Shown one piece after another: positions 55,305 to 64,000 of a DNA stretch of 64,000 nucleotides. Location of the stretch: the NCBI GenBank assembly GCA_024401565.1, contig JAKSKU010000001.1, forward strand, positions 1 through 64,000, written 5' to 3'. Under the pieces are notes generated by a model, which was given only the letters and a program-made list of their open reading frames with translations, ran no database searches and was not told the DNA's origin. The translations under genes and the position numbers were made by a program. How positions within the stretch are numbered: the stretch's first letter is position 1; every line of letters begins with the position of its first letter. This DNA is from Paludibacteraceae bacterium. Its GTDB lineage: Bacteria; Bacteroidota; Bacteroidia; Bacteroidales; Paludibacteraceae.

Positions 55305-56615
55305 CTAGATTATGCTTCTTGCCTTCATTTCCAAATACTTGTTTACGGTATCTGTAGTCAGATTTTCAGGATCAGTAAGTATGGAATGTATACCGTATCG
55401 ATTCAATTCATTTGCAATCAACTGTCTTTCGAACATAAACTGACGTGCGACTACTGTAGTGGCACAATCGATCTCATTCGTCACTTTCTTCTCCGACTCT
55501 GCCTGCAAATCTTTATCTTTGAAGAACACAAGCAACACAACGTGACGGCTGGCCAACTTACGCAAATAAGGGAGCTGCAACTGCACACTCGACATACGTG
55601 TGAAATTGGTGTAGATCACAAGCAATGAACGTCGGGATATCTTCTGGTCGGCAAACTGTAACAAATCGGAGAAATCACTTTGTGCAAATGATGATTCTTC
55701 CTTATACAAAGCCTCCATGATTCTATTCATCTGTCCTATACGTCTGCTCGGAGCCACAAATGTATCCACTTTGTTTTCCAATGTGATCAGGCCTGCGTTG
55801 TCCATATGCGACAATACCACATACGAGAACTGCAACGCCGAGTTGATGGCATAGTCGAGCTGGCTTAATCCGTTGAAAGAGTGCTGCATTCCTCTTCCCT
55901 TGTCTATGATCGAGTAGACGTACTGCGATTGTTCCTCCTCAAACTGATTGACCATCAAATGTGAACGACGTGCCGTGGCCTTCCAGTTGATGGAACGATA
56001 ATCGTCGCCCAACACGTAGTCTCTGATATTCTCAAACTCTCTGCTCTGTCCGACTTTACGAATGACCTTATTGCCATATTCTCTCACTTTGTTCTGTACA
56101 GAGAGAAGTTCTGACTTACGCAAGAAAAGGAAAGACGGATAGACCTTTGCCACCGATTCTGTCTTGTTCACAAAATGACGCTGCACCAATCCGAGACGCT
56201 GCGTGCATATATACGCATGTGTGTCGTGGAAAACGTATTTGCCTCTCAACGTTGGACGCACAAAATACTTAAGTGATTGCGACTGTTGAGGCTCAAGAGA
56301 CGTCTTCAAATTAAAATCTCGTATCTGAAACACCTCCGGCAACTCATCAATCACAGTCACAGAAATCGGTATATTGTAATCGCTCTTCAAGTGAACTGTT
56401 ATCTCTGTATCGTCTCCGTTCGACAAACGATCAGGACACTCTCGAGAAATGCCGACAGAACCTTTTCGCAAAATAAGGTATTCTATTCCAGCCACAAGCA
56501 GCAACGACAATGACGCAATGGCTCCCAAAAAGAAGAAAATCTCCCAAAGGTAGCCTGTCGCGACCAGCAATCCTGCCGCTATAGCAAACTTTACAAATCG
56601 TTCTGTGAAAAACAT
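55305..56615 (-). CDS. DUF58 domain membrane protein
   Basis: 436 residues: two N-terminal membrane spans (residues 8-45), a beta-rich extracytoplasmic or cytosolic segment, then the DUF58 signature RDYVLGDDYRSINWKATAR (near residue 200) and a von Willebrand-A-like region (SIIDKGRGMQHSFNGLSQLD). It is the last gene of the MoxR cluster. DUF58 proteins accompany MoxR ATPases and are thought to be their targets or partners in envelope assembly or stress; specific function unknown. Confidence 0.88.
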   Translation of the reverse strand: MFFTERFVKFAIAAGLLVATGYLWEIFFFLGAIASLSLLLVAGIEYLILRKGSVGISRECPDRLSNGDDTEITVHLKSDYNIPISVTVIDELPEVFQIRDFNLKTSLEPQQSQSLKYFVRPTLRGKYVFHDTHAYICTQRLGLVQRHFVNKTESVAKVYPSFLFLRKSELLSVQNKVREYGNKVIRKVGQSREFENIRDYVLGDDYRSINWKATARRSHLMVNQFEEEQSQYVYSIIDKGRGMQHSFNGLSQLDYAINSALQFSYVVLSHMDNAGLITLENKVDTFVAPSRRIGQMNRIMEALYKEESSFAQSDFSDLLQFADQKISRRSLLVIYTNFTRMSSVQLQLPYLRKLASRHVVLLVFFKDKDLQAESEKKVTNEIDCATTVVARQFMFERQLIANELNRYGIHSILTDPENLTTDTVNKYLEMKARSII

Positions 56616-56624
56616 CTAACGAAA

Positions 56625-57641
56625 TCAATTAGGAACAACTGTTTTAGAGAACATTTCCTCAATAACCTGCTGAACAGTGACACCATCCATTTCTGCCTCA
56701 GCAGTCAATGAAATACGGTGCTGCAATACAGGTACCGACAACTCCTTCACATCACTTGGCACGACATAGTTTCTGCCGTTGATCATAGCATATGCCTTGG
56801 ATGCGTTAAGAAGTGCTATGGATGCTCGAGGAGACGCTCCCACGTATATCGACTGGTGTTGTCTGCTCTGCTGCACAATCTGCACGATATAGTTCAAAAT
56901 CTTGTCGTCGACAAATATATTCGACGCTGCTTTACGGATATCGGAGATCTCCTGTTTAGTGAGTATCGGGTTTATATTCTCCAAACGAGTGAAATTCTGG
57001 TTGCCGTTATGAGAACGCAACACTGCAACCTCACTTTCCTGATCAGGATACCCTACCGTGATCTTAAACATGAAACGGTCCATCTGTGCCTCTGGCAGAC
57101 GATAGGTTCCCTCCTGCTCGATAGGATTCTGAGTCGCGATAATAGTGTAGGTGTCTCCCATTGGGTATTTCTTGCCATCAATAGTAGCCTGACGCTCTTC
57201 CATCACCTCAAACAACGCAGACTGTGTCTTTGCTGGGGCACGGTTGATCTCGTCCACAAGGATGATATCGCCGAACACTGGTCCTGGGTGGAATTCAAAC
57301 TGATGGTTGCCCATGTTGAAGATACTTGTTCCCAAGATATCCGAAGGCATGATGTCGGATGTGAACTGTATGCGAGAGAAATCAGCCTCAATAAGTTTGG
57401 CCACAAGACGCGCAGTCAGTGTCTTAGCCACACCAGGCACACCCTCCAACAATACATGTCCGTTAGCAAGAATCGCCGTCAACAACAAATCCACCGACTT
57501 TTCCTGACCAATAATCACACGCGACACAGTGTCTCTCAACTGCTGAATCTTATTTTCGTATAGATTCTGTGAATTATTAGGCTCCGCGTTATTCAACGTC
57601 TGTTGTGTCTCCCCATTATTCAAAAAATCATTGTTTTCCAT
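56625..57641 (-). CDS. MoxR-family AAA+ ATPase
   Basis: 338 residues. Walker A LEGVPGVAKTLTAR (near residue 80), Walker B ILVDEIN, sensor 1 ATQNPIEQEGTYRLPEAQMD and the sensor 2 region ASPRASIALL. MoxR ATPases act as chaperones that mature or insert cofactors into protein complexes, often with DUF58/vWA proteins encoded next to them, as here (DUF58 9 bp downstream). Confidence 0.94.
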   Translation of the reverse strand: MENNDFLNNGETQQTLNNAEPNNSQNLYENKIQQLRDTVSRVIIGQEKSVDLLLTAILANGHVLLEGVPGVAKTLTARLVAKLIEADFSRIQFTSDIMPSDILGTSIFNMGNHQFEFHPGPVFGDIILVDEINRAPAKTQSALFEVMEERQATIDGKKYPMGDTYTIIATQNPIEQEGTYRLPEAQMDRFMFKITVGYPDQESEVAVLRSHNGNQNFTRLENINPILTKQEISDIRKAASNIFVDDKILNYIVQIVQQSRQHQSIYVGASPRASIALLNASKAYAMINGRNYVVPSDVKELSVPVLQHRISLTAEAEMDGVTVQQVIEEMFSKTVVPN

Positions 57642-57663
57642 ATTCTAATTCTATATTATTTCA

Positions 57664-58953
57664 TTACTTACCATTCATTTTCTTCGTCAGCATGTCCATC
57701 TGCTTCACATAGCTGATCATTTTTCTGGAATCGACAGACACTTTTGCCTTATTCAGATTGCGAAGAAGTATCTTTATCGTGTTGACGTCAGTTTGCGTCA
57801 CACTTGCCAAAGACAACGCATTCTGATCCAGCATTTTCTTGTCGTTCAGATCTATGTGCAGACGTTTCTTCACATCCGCGTAGAACGTCACTATACGCAT
57901 CTTCATCAAATCAGTATACTCATTATTGCCACAATAGAGCTCTCCCAACTGACATACAAAAGGCACCGTCTTATTTTCATTAACCTTGATCACTGGTATT
58001 ATCCTCTGCCTACGCTTTATACAAAACGGAAGGACAAGCACGAAGAACAACAAACACACAATAGGAAGGAAAAGATAAAGAATCGTTCTCAACATATTGG
58101 ATGGCACAGGGTTGGTGCTGTAGAATCTTTCTTCGGAATCCAACTCATATGGCTTGATAATGATGCTCATTGGATCCATATATCTAGGATCTCTTGAGTT
58201 GGCAAAACCACTTTCTCTCATTATAGAAAGTATCAGAGTAAGGTTGACGTTTCTGGCATAAGACGACCATAGTTCTCCAGAATCCACCGTCTCAACAGAA
58301 AAGCTGCATCCATAATTGGTGAACAGGAATGGAGCCGACACCAACGTCACCTTCACATTCTTCTTTAGCTCATAACAGATAGCTATCGGATGTCCGTCGA
58401 CAGAGGCAAGAACTTTAGCCTTTCTCTTCAATCCCGAATTCAAATAATTGATAGCCTCCTCGCTGAAATAAGACGAACACATTTCGGTAGGAAACTTATA
58501 CTTCTTCTGCGTTGTCTCGTCCACGATCGTCGACAAGGATATTGTCGAGTGCTTATGGTTATTGGCATCTTTGACAAAATTCGTCAGGCTAAAGCAATGG
58601 CCGTCAAGCTTCAATTCCTTTCTGTCACCATAAGTTCCAAACACGTCAAACGTATTGGCGACAAATACTCTTGAATAGTCAGAGCCAAGCAGTTCCATCA
58701 TATACAATGAGTCACGTCGGCACATCGACAATACAGGCAGATTATGATCTTTGTATGCCTTTTCTTTGACGTCAGGCACTCTCTGATCTTTATTCAGAAT
58801 ATCACGCAGATGACTAACACCAAACGGAGTGTCTCCATAACTTTCAAAATCAGAATATACGCTTTTCCAGTCGGAAACCCATCCCATATCATCGCAAGAT
58901 GAAAAGCCAAGCGACAAAAAGCAGACAACTAGTATATAAATCCATCGTTTCAT
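57664..58953 (-). CDS. DUF4350 domain lipoprotein
   Basis: 429 residues. Signal peptide with lipobox LGFSSC (Cys20), a long extracytoplasmic domain resembling DUF4350 (YSDFESYGDTPFGVSHLRDI, GHCFSLTNF, YLNSGLKRKAKVLASVDGHP), then one membrane span near residue 290 (TILYLFLPIVCLLFFVLVLP) and a cytosolic tail. It overlaps the upstream DUF4129 gene by 4 bp, so it is translated in a coupled manner. Confidence 0.83.
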   Translation of the reverse strand: MKRWIYILVVCFLSLGFSSCDDMGWVSDWKSVYSDFESYGDTPFGVSHLRDILNKDQRVPDVKEKAYKDHNLPVLSMCRRDSLYMMELLGSDYSRVFVANTFDVFGTYGDRKELKLDGHCFSLTNFVKDANNHKHSTISLSTIVDETTQKKYKFPTEMCSSYFSEEAINYLNSGLKRKAKVLASVDGHPIAICYELKKNVKVTLVSAPFLFTNYGCSFSVETVDSGELWSSYARNVNLTLILSIMRESGFANSRDPRYMDPMSIIIKPYELDSEERFYSTNPVPSNMLRTILYLFLPIVCLLFFVLVLPFCIKRRQRIIPVIKVNENKTVPFVCQLGELYCGNNEYTDLMKMRIVTFYADVKKRLHIDLNDKKMLDQNALSLASVTQTDVNTIKILLRNLNKAKVSVDSRKMISYVKQMDMLTKKMNGK

Positions 58954-59609
58954 GATCTCACCGTCCTTTCGTTCACTATCAGTTGTTCATGGTAACCCAA
59001 TGCTTTCTGCACATCGTCGGCACATGCCTCATGCTCGGCATAACGTACAAGCAGCAAAATTGAGGTCAGTCCACGAAAAGCTCTTCTCTTGTTAGCATCT
59101 CTTATTTCACGATAATAATCATTCGTTGTCTTACTTTCATCCAACACGATAAGTTTTTTTCTATCCAGCAAAAACAGATCATATTCGTAGAGAGTGACCA
59201 ATGCCTTCTCATATTCATGATTATTCAGATATTTCTCAAGCAGACGCTTCAAATCGTTATTGTTGTGAGGAATAAGTTCGTCTTCTCCTTCCTGTTGTTG
59301 GGATTTTTCTTTTGTCCTTATGCCTCCATATACAGCAGAGACGATGTAGAACACAGCCACACTCACCAGAACAGCAATCACTCCATACAACAGAAACTGC
59401 AATCCAAACACAGGACGTCCGATGTCTGGCAAATCCCACGACTTGCTATCACGCTTGACCGTAGGATGCATACCGCCGTTGGGGCCATAAGAGTAATGGG
59501 ATAGTGTGCTCTTTGTCCCTTCCGAGAACGTAGTGTCAGCAAACTCAGCTGCACTTGCGTTCTGAATGAGAAGCATGAAGAACAGTATGATTTTTACGAC
59601 TCTAAGCAT
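58950..59609 (-). CDS. DUF4129 domain membrane protein
   Basis: 219 residues: N-terminal signal sequence (residues 1-20), one span near residues 75-95 (FGLQFLLYGVIAVLVSVAVF) and a cytosolic helical region with the typical YEKALVTLYEYDLFLLDRKK and FRGLTSILLLVRYAEH. DUF4129 proteins occur with MoxR/DUF58 in many phyla; function not known. It overlaps the neighbours on both sides (16 bp and 4 bp). Confidence 0.82.
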   Translation of the reverse strand: MLRVVKIILFFMLLIQNASAAEFADTTFSEGTKSTLSHYSYGPNGGMHPTVKRDSKSWDLPDIGRPVFGLQFLLYGVIAVLVSVAVFYIVSAVYGGIRTKEKSQQQEGEDELIPHNNNDLKRLLEKYLNNHEYEKALVTLYEYDLFLLDRKKLIVLDESKTTNDYYREIRDANKRRAFRGLTSILLLVRYAEHEACADDVQKALGYHEQLIVNERTVRS

Positions 59610-60562
59610 TTGTTCAATTTATATTTTTGATAAGGGAGATAAATATAGTAATACAGCATGAAAGACAACGACAGCAACATGATCAACAGTTTGACAGCCA
59701 ACGGCCACTCCACATGACGTGTCACATATCCCTCAAGCAAAGCTGCAGCCGTGATGATAGGAAACGTTGATATCAGGATTCGTACAGCCGACGCTCCACT
59801 TCGTTTGACAGCTTCCACACGTGAATACGTACCAGGGAAGATCCATCCTTTTCCAAGAGTGATGGCCGCAGCACACTCTATCACCATCGACAATATTTCC
59901 AGTGTGCCGTGGATCCATATGGCACTCATCGATTTCAATCCGCAATCATGCAGGAAGAAAAGAGTTTGGAACTCACCCAACATCACACCGTTTACTTTCA
60001 TGAAATAAATCGGACCCAAATAGGGGATAAAACCAGCCGCAAACATTTTCGCCGCGACACCAAGGTTATTCACCCATATACGGACAAAAGATGATTCACA
60101 ACTACCCATGCTATACACATTGGTCGGAACTCCGTTTTTTATATTCTCCAACGTCATGTCGACATACTCCGGACCAAGCGTCTTCACAACATTCGACTCA
60201 TCCATGACAGCCAAGATGATACCAGCAACGGTGAAAATAACCAACAGAGCAAAAGAGAGCACCGTCTCACGCCATGATTTTGCCATTATCATTGGGACAT
60301 CTTCAAATATCAAATCATGCACCTTATAGAACATGAATAGTCGTTGAGAATAGACTTGTCCATGTATTTTTCGAGCCAAATCATTGAGGTAGAACGTAAT
60401 TCTGGAATTGGGATAATGGGTCTGCGAGTACGCCAAATCAGTCAACACATTCTGATAACAGTTTGACAGATCATTCGTCTTCATTTTATTAAAAGTCGAC
60501 AATTTCTTCTCATACGAAGCCCATCTTTCCCTATTTTGTCTTATAAATGTGATCTGCTTCAT
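59594..60562 (-). CDS. SpoIIM-like integral membrane protein
   Basis: 322 residues with an N-terminal cytosolic segment (residues 1-105), then about five membrane spans. The conserved sequences SSFVRIWVNNLGVAAKMFAA and WIHGTLEILSMVIECAAAI belong to the stage II sporulation protein M superfamily, which is widespread in non-sporulating bacteria. It opens the MoxR operon and is divergent from the RDD gene, a common Bacteroidota layout. Confidence 0.87.
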   Translation of the reverse strand: MKQITFIRQNRERWASYEKKLSTFNKMKTNDLSNCYQNVLTDLAYSQTHYPNSRITFYLNDLARKIHGQVYSQRLFMFYKVHDLIFEDVPMIMAKSWRETVLSFALLVIFTVAGIILAVMDESNVVKTLGPEYVDMTLENIKNGVPTNVYSMGSCESSFVRIWVNNLGVAAKMFAAGFIPYLGPIYFMKVNGVMLGEFQTLFFLHDCGLKSMSAIWIHGTLEILSMVIECAAAITLGKGWIFPGTYSRVEAVKRSGASAVRILISTFPIITAAALLEGYVTRHVEWPLAVKLLIMLLSLSFMLYYYIYLPYQKYKLNKCLES

Positions 60563-60592
60563 TTACAATATCTCAGACTTATATATTTTTTT

Positions 60593-60600
60593 TATATTTG
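60593..60600 (+). promoter_or_regulatory. -7 box for the RDD gene
   Basis: Plus strand TATATTTG, matching TAnnTTTG, 82 bp before the RDD start in the divergent spacer. A minus-strand TATATTTG (60671-60664) could serve the SpoIIM-like gene. Neither has a clear -33. Confidence 0.45.
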
Positions 60601-60681
60601 CACAGTTGTTTAAGGAGGTTTCCACATAGATCAAGAAATAATATCAGAAACCATATTTTTGGGCAAATATAATACATTTTC

Positions 60682-61389
60682 ATGGCAAAAAAGCAAAAAG
60701 TCGACATAACTACCGCGGAATACGTATTACTTCAATATGAAGGAGCATCAACAGGAGTGAGAATCTCCGCCGCCATTTTGGATTGGTTCGCCTGTTGGAT
60801 AAGTTTTGCGATAATAGTCGCCACCTTTGATATTTCAGGAGCCGACGACACATCCTTCTACTTGTTCTCGACAATATATTTAGGATTCTTCACACTGGCA
60901 CAGGAGTATTTTTTTAGCGGAGTCACTATCGGAAAGAAAATAATGAAGATACGCGTAGTCAACGAGATATGCGCGCCGCCATCGCTTATAGAGTGTTTCA
61001 CACGATGGTTGATATTCCCATTGGATTCATTTATTGTTGGATTAGTGCTTATGAGCAAGAATGGAAGACGTCTGGGTGACTATGCGTCTGGTTGTTTCGT
61101 AGTCAGCAGAAATGTACGCAACGAAATAGCTCCGCAGATATTAAGAGACTACAAGTATGTGGAACCTAACTACAAGCCAAAGTATACAAGGGAAGAGATA
61201 GCACGTTTGGACGAAAAGAATGGTTTTTATCTCGACCAGATGAACAGCGGATTATTCAACCCTACGTTCGTTCCGTCTTCGTGTGCAGCATTGATACGCA
61301 AGATCATTCATGGTCACAATGAAAATGACGTTGACTTTTTGGTAAACCTTCGTAACGACTATTACTATTACAAGAACAATAAAGAATAA
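60682..61389 (+). CDS. RDD family membrane protein
   Basis: 235 residues. It has the R-D-D pattern (STGVRISAAILDWFACW, then GKKIMKIRVVNE) and about four membrane spans, with a cytosolic tail of roughly 95 residues (YKPKYTREEIARLDEKNGFYL ends before Lys/Asn). In Bacteroidota an RDD protein typically sits opposite the SpoIIM/MoxR cluster, which suggests a linked envelope role, possibly transport. Confidence 0.85.
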   Translation: MAKKQKVDITTAEYVLLQYEGASTGVRISAAILDWFACWISFAIIVATFDISGADDTSFYLFSTIYLGFFTLAQEYFFSGVTIGKKIMKIRVVNEICAPPSLIECFTRWLIFPLDSFIVGLVLMSKNGRRLGDYASGCFVVSRNVRNEIAPQILRDYKYVEPNYKPKYTREEIARLDEKNGFYLDQMNSGLFNPTFVPSSCAALIRKIIHGHNENDVDFLVNLRNDYYYYKNNKE

Positions 61390-61400
61390 CAATTATTATT

Positions 61401-61850
61401 ATGAAGTATTTTATAAACTGCGTAACTTCCAACTACAGCAATTTTAAAGGTAGAGCAAGAAGAAAAGAGTATTGGCATTTCATACTGTTTGCAAGTATAG
61501 TCCAGATCCTGATCGTACTCTTGGACGAAAGTGTAACCCACTACATTGTAGCCACTGCGCTATTTCTTCCCCAGTTTGCCGTTACCACAAGAAGGCTTCA
61601 CGACATAGGGAAAAAAGGTCTATATGCCATACCATATATCATAGCGACAATCAGCATTACATATTTGGATCTTGTCGTTTCTGACCCTGAATTACAGTTC
61701 AACTTAATGCGATCATTGTCGCTACTCACAATATATATGCTCCCTATGATGTGTAAAGACAGCCAGTCTGGAGAAAACCAATATGGTCCTAATCCTAAAG
61801 AGACCCCGTCTACCCCACAAAATGACACAAACGACAAATTGGTAGACTAA
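61401..61850 (+). CDS. DUF805 family membrane protein
   Basis: 149 residues, three or four membrane spans. The DUF805 hallmarks NFKGRARRKEYWHFILFA and VTTRRLHDIGKKGLY are clear; the C-terminus ends with a polar tail including SQSGENQYGPNPK. It starts 11 bp after the RDD gene and is co-transcribed with it. A terminator follows at 61877-61901. Function unknown. Confidence 0.88.
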   Translation: MKYFINCVTSNYSNFKGRARRKEYWHFILFASIVQILIVLLDESVTHYIVATALFLPQFAVTTRRLHDIGKKGLYAIPYIIATISITYLDLVVSDPELQFNLMRSLSLLTIYMLPMMCKDSQSGENQYGPNPKETPSTPQNDTNDKLVD

Positions 61851-61876
61851 ACAAAAAATCAAAGAAAAACGAAGAT

Positions 61877-61901
61877 GGTGTATCTTATTTTGGGATACAC
61901 C
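61877..61901 (+). terminator. terminator after DUF805
   Basis: Arms GGTGTATC (61877-61884) and GATACACC (61894-61901) enclose a 9-base loop; a moderately T-rich stretch follows. Confidence 0.65.
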
Positions 61902-61959
61902 CTCTCTATTTGTTCTCTCACTTCAGTTTGGGGAACAAAATGCTATATGATCTACAACA

Positions 61960-61986
61960 AAAAAGGCCCCTCATTTCTGAGGTGCC
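61960..61986 (-). terminator. terminator of the phosphohexomutase gene
   Basis: Arms GGCCCCTCA (61965-61973) and TGAGGTGCC (61978-61986), one mismatch, followed by T on the minus strand. A second perfect 8-bp hairpin, GATGAGAC / GTCTCATC, lies at 61999-62017. Confidence 0.7.
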
Positions 61987-62038
61987 TCTGTATTGTGCGA
62001 TGAGACGCTGTCTCATCAGATAATTCTATCAATCTTCA

Positions 62039-62070
62039 ATTATGCATTATGAATTATGCATTATGAATTA
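62039..62070 (-). repeat. post-stop micro-repeat tract
   Basis: Right after the phosphohexomutase stop the words CATAATG and CATAATT alternate, with an exact 14-bp period on this strand. It is similar in position to the tracts at 6507, 34085 and 41745. Confidence 0.6.
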
Positions 62071-63810
62071 TTAAAGCCCTAGCGACTTCTTGATTGCCTC
62101 GATCTTAGCTGTAGCCTTCTCGTTCTGATCAGCGTAGTCAGCGGCAGACTTCATTGTGCCCTTAACCTCGCAGTAGAACTTGATCTTTGGCTCTGTACCT
62201 GAAGGACGAACTGATACCTTAGTGCCATCCTCACAGAACCACTGAAGTACGTTGCTTGTCTCTGGCATGTCAAGGTTCTGCTTTCCAGCTGCTGTAGTCA
62301 TCTCAAGAGTCTTGAAATCCTTAACTACAGATACCTTGCTACCACCAAGATCCTTAGGAGGGTTAGCACGGAAGCCTTCCATCATTGCCTTGATCTCGTC
62401 AGCACCGCTCTTACCTGGCTTTGTAACGTTGATTGTGAACTCCTTAGAGAATCCGTACTCCTGGTAGATCTGCATCAACAAATCGTATAGAGTCTTGCCC
62501 TGATCCTTTGCCCAAGCTGCGATCTCACAGATCAAACAGATTGATGCTGGAGCATCCTTATCACGTACCTTGTCGAATGGTAGGAATCCGAAGCTCTCCT
62601 CACCACCACCGATGTATTTCTTCTTGCCCTCTGAGATTGCGATCTCACGTGCGATCCACTTGAATCCTGTGTAGCAATCACGAAGCTCGATATTGTTCTT
62701 CTTTGCGATCTCTGCGATAACCTCAGTTGTCACGATTGTCTTAACAAGGAACTCGTTACCTGTCATCTTGCCAAGCTTCTTCATGTTTGTGATGATGTAG
62801 TAGCAGAACATCATTGCTGTCTGGTTACCGTTGATGATCATCCACTCACCCTTGTTGTCGCGGCATACGATAGCAAGACGGTCAGCGTCTGGATCTGTTG
62901 CTACAACTAGGTCTGCGTTAAGCTTAGTACCAAGCTTCATACCAAGTGTCATAGCCTCAGCGTTCTCTGGGTTAGGGCTTACTACTGTTGGGAAGTTTCC
63001 GTCTACAATCATCTGCTCTGGAACGACGTTGATGTTCTGGAATCCCCATGAACGCAAGCAAAGAGGAACGATTACACGTCCTGTTCCGTGCATTGCTGAA
63101 TAAACGATGTTAAGATCCTTCTGACGGTTGATTACGTCCTGGTCGATCAAAGCCTCGTGTACAGCTGTCATATAGTCGAAGTCCATCTCACCACCAATGA
63201 TCTTGATTAGATCCTTGTTGCCAGCGAACTTAACGTCCTCTACCTTTACCTTGTTTACCTCGTCGATGATTCCCTTATCGTGTGGAGCCAATACCTGTGC
63301 ACCGTCTTCCCAATAAGCCTTGTATCCATTGTACTCACGTGGGTTGTGGCTTGCTGTCACGTTAACACCAGCCTGTGCCTTCAACTGACGAATAGCGAAT
63401 GAGATCTCTGGTGTTGGACGCAATGCCTCAAATAGATATACCTGGATTCCGTTTGCAGAGAAAATGTCAGCAACTGTCTCAGCGAATAGGCGTGAGTTGT
63501 TGCGGCAGTCGTGACCAACCACTACTGAAATCTGCTTGCGGTCTGCGAAATTCTTCTTCAAATAGTTAGCAAAACCCTGAGTGGCCATACCAACTACATA
63601 CTTGTTCATACGGTTTGTTCCAGCACCCATGATACCACGAAGACCACCAGTACCGAACTCTAAGTCACGGTAGAATGCGTCGATCAATGCATTCTTATCA
63701 GACGAGTCCAAAAGAGCCTTTACCTCTTTCTTTGTATCCTCATCAAAATTACCGTTTAGCCAAACCTGAGCTTTGGCTGTTACTTCTTGCAATAATGCTG
63801 TATTATCCAT
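62071..63810 (-). CDS. phosphoglucomutase/phosphomannomutase (alpha-D-phosphohexomutase)
   Basis: 579 residues, the long cytoplasmic form. The phosphoserine loop is TASHNPREYNGYK, the metal-binding loop DPDADR, the sugar-binding loop GGGEESFGF and the phosphate-binding C-terminal loop RPSGTEPKIKFY. It interconverts hexose 1- and 6-phosphates for glycogen, LPS or cell-wall precursors. Sequence alone does not separate glucose from mannose preference. A -7 box lies at 63846-63853. Confidence 0.95.
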   Translation of the reverse strand: MDNTALLQEVTAKAQVWLNGNFDEDTKKEVKALLDSSDKNALIDAFYRDLEFGTGGLRGIMGAGTNRMNKYVVGMATQGFANYLKKNFADRKQISVVVGHDCRNNSRLFAETVADIFSANGIQVYLFEALRPTPEISFAIRQLKAQAGVNVTASHNPREYNGYKAYWEDGAQVLAPHDKGIIDEVNKVKVEDVKFAGNKDLIKIIGGEMDFDYMTAVHEALIDQDVINRQKDLNIVYSAMHGTGRVIVPLCLRSWGFQNINVVPEQMIVDGNFPTVVSPNPENAEAMTLGMKLGTKLNADLVVATDPDADRLAIVCRDNKGEWMIINGNQTAMMFCYYIITNMKKLGKMTGNEFLVKTIVTTEVIAEIAKKNNIELRDCYTGFKWIAREIAISEGKKKYIGGGEESFGFLPFDKVRDKDAPASICLICEIAAWAKDQGKTLYDLLMQIYQEYGFSKEFTINVTKPGKSGADEIKAMMEGFRANPPKDLGGSKVSVVKDFKTLEMTTAAGKQNLDMPETSNVLQWFCEDGTKVSVRPSGTEPKIKFYCEVKGTMKSAADYADQNEKATAKIEAIKKSLGL

Positions 63811-63845
63811 TGTAAACTAAAATTGTTTTTTCTTTGTTTATGCCA

Positions 63846-63853
63846 CAAAGATA
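63846..63853 (-). promoter_or_regulatory. -7 box of the phosphohexomutase gene
   Basis: The minus strand reads TATCTTTG (63853-63846), 35 bp before the start codon; the -33 region lacks TTTG. Confidence 0.5.
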
Positions 63854-63895
63854 TTATTTTGTAGCTGAATTAAAAGAATTAAATGTTAAAAAACA

Positions 63896-64000
63896 TTACT
63901 TTTCGGCTTCAAAACTCCTCAAAAGTGCGATTTCCTCCGCCCAAATTGACTCATCGGGAGTCTCGAGTATCAACGGAATATCATTAAAGATGTCCTGTTG
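63896..64000 (-). CDS. nfo: endonuclease IV, C-terminal end (partial)
   Basis: The minus strand from the window edge encodes 34 residues, then TAA at 63896-63898. The sequence FNDIPLILETPDESIWAEEI is typical of the last part of Nfo, a zinc-dependent AP endonuclease of base excision repair, including the metal-binding Glu in ILETPD. The start lies beyond the window. Confidence 0.85.
   Translation of the reverse strand, partial: QQDIFNDIPLILETPDESIWAEEIALLRSFEAEK

Overview
The window is chromosomal DNA of a Bacteroidota bacterium, most likely order Bacteroidales. Signs of this are a gldJ-type lipoprotein next to murF, fused FeoAB and CcsBA proteins, TlpA-like proteins with DUF4369, BspA-like repeat proteins, and promoters that fit the Bacteroides pattern (TTTG, about 19-21 bp, TAnnTTTG) rather than sigma70. 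I cannot name a genus. There is no rRNA, CRISPR array, prophage or intact insertion sequence.

Layout. 1-4.9 kb: a 42-bp tandem repeat, then two secreted carbohydrate-active proteins (GH43 and a parallel beta-helix protein), both with CBM6 modules and similar C-terminal tails. 4.9-6.9 kb: a small S1/P1-nuclease/phospholipase-C-like gene and a DUF3467 gene, each followed by an almost identical 223-bp structured element and a terminator hairpin. 7-19.8 kb: the transcription/translation core on the minus strand (three tRNAs, tuf, tRNA-Trp, secE, nusG, rplKAJL, rpoBC), with a strong promoter at 19.83-19.86 kb and an attenuator-like hairpin between rplL and rpoB. 19.8-30.9 kb: rpsU-xerC-hpf, a murF / LTA-synthase-like / radical-SAM operon, gldJ, a thioredoxin-like protein and an M24 aminopeptidase. 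31-36.8 kb: topA, a HisIE protein whose HisI half has lost its catalytic residues, dacB, rpsT and two identical tRNA-Glu genes. 36.8-43.5 kb: a CBS-less KdsD-like isomerase, a DnaJ-domain membrane protein, pgi, gpsA and lysS. 43.7-48.9 kb: three BspA-like repeat genes (one LRR_5, two DUF285). 49-55 kb: feoAB with its Cys-rich partner, ccsBA and a RidA-like protein. 55.3-61.9 kb: a MoxR / DUF58 / DUF4350 / DUF4129 / SpoIIM cluster divergent from RDD and DUF805 membrane proteins. 62-64 kb: a phosphohexomutase and the 3' end of nfo.

The most unusual signals are non-coding. The first is the duplicated 223-bp element, built from five tight hairpins nested in longer dyads; it sits after two minus-strand genes and ends in a terminator, so it may be a structured 3'UTR or small-RNA module, or a non-autonomous mobile element. 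The second is a family of GTAG-headed hairpins resembling REP/BIME elements. Two different hairpin sequences share the same head and occur as inverted pairs, and one copy lies in frame inside ccsBA. The third is a set of short AT-rich tracts with 7-14 bp repeats directly after several stop codons. All gene functions are assigned from sequence features recalled from known families; no database search was possible.
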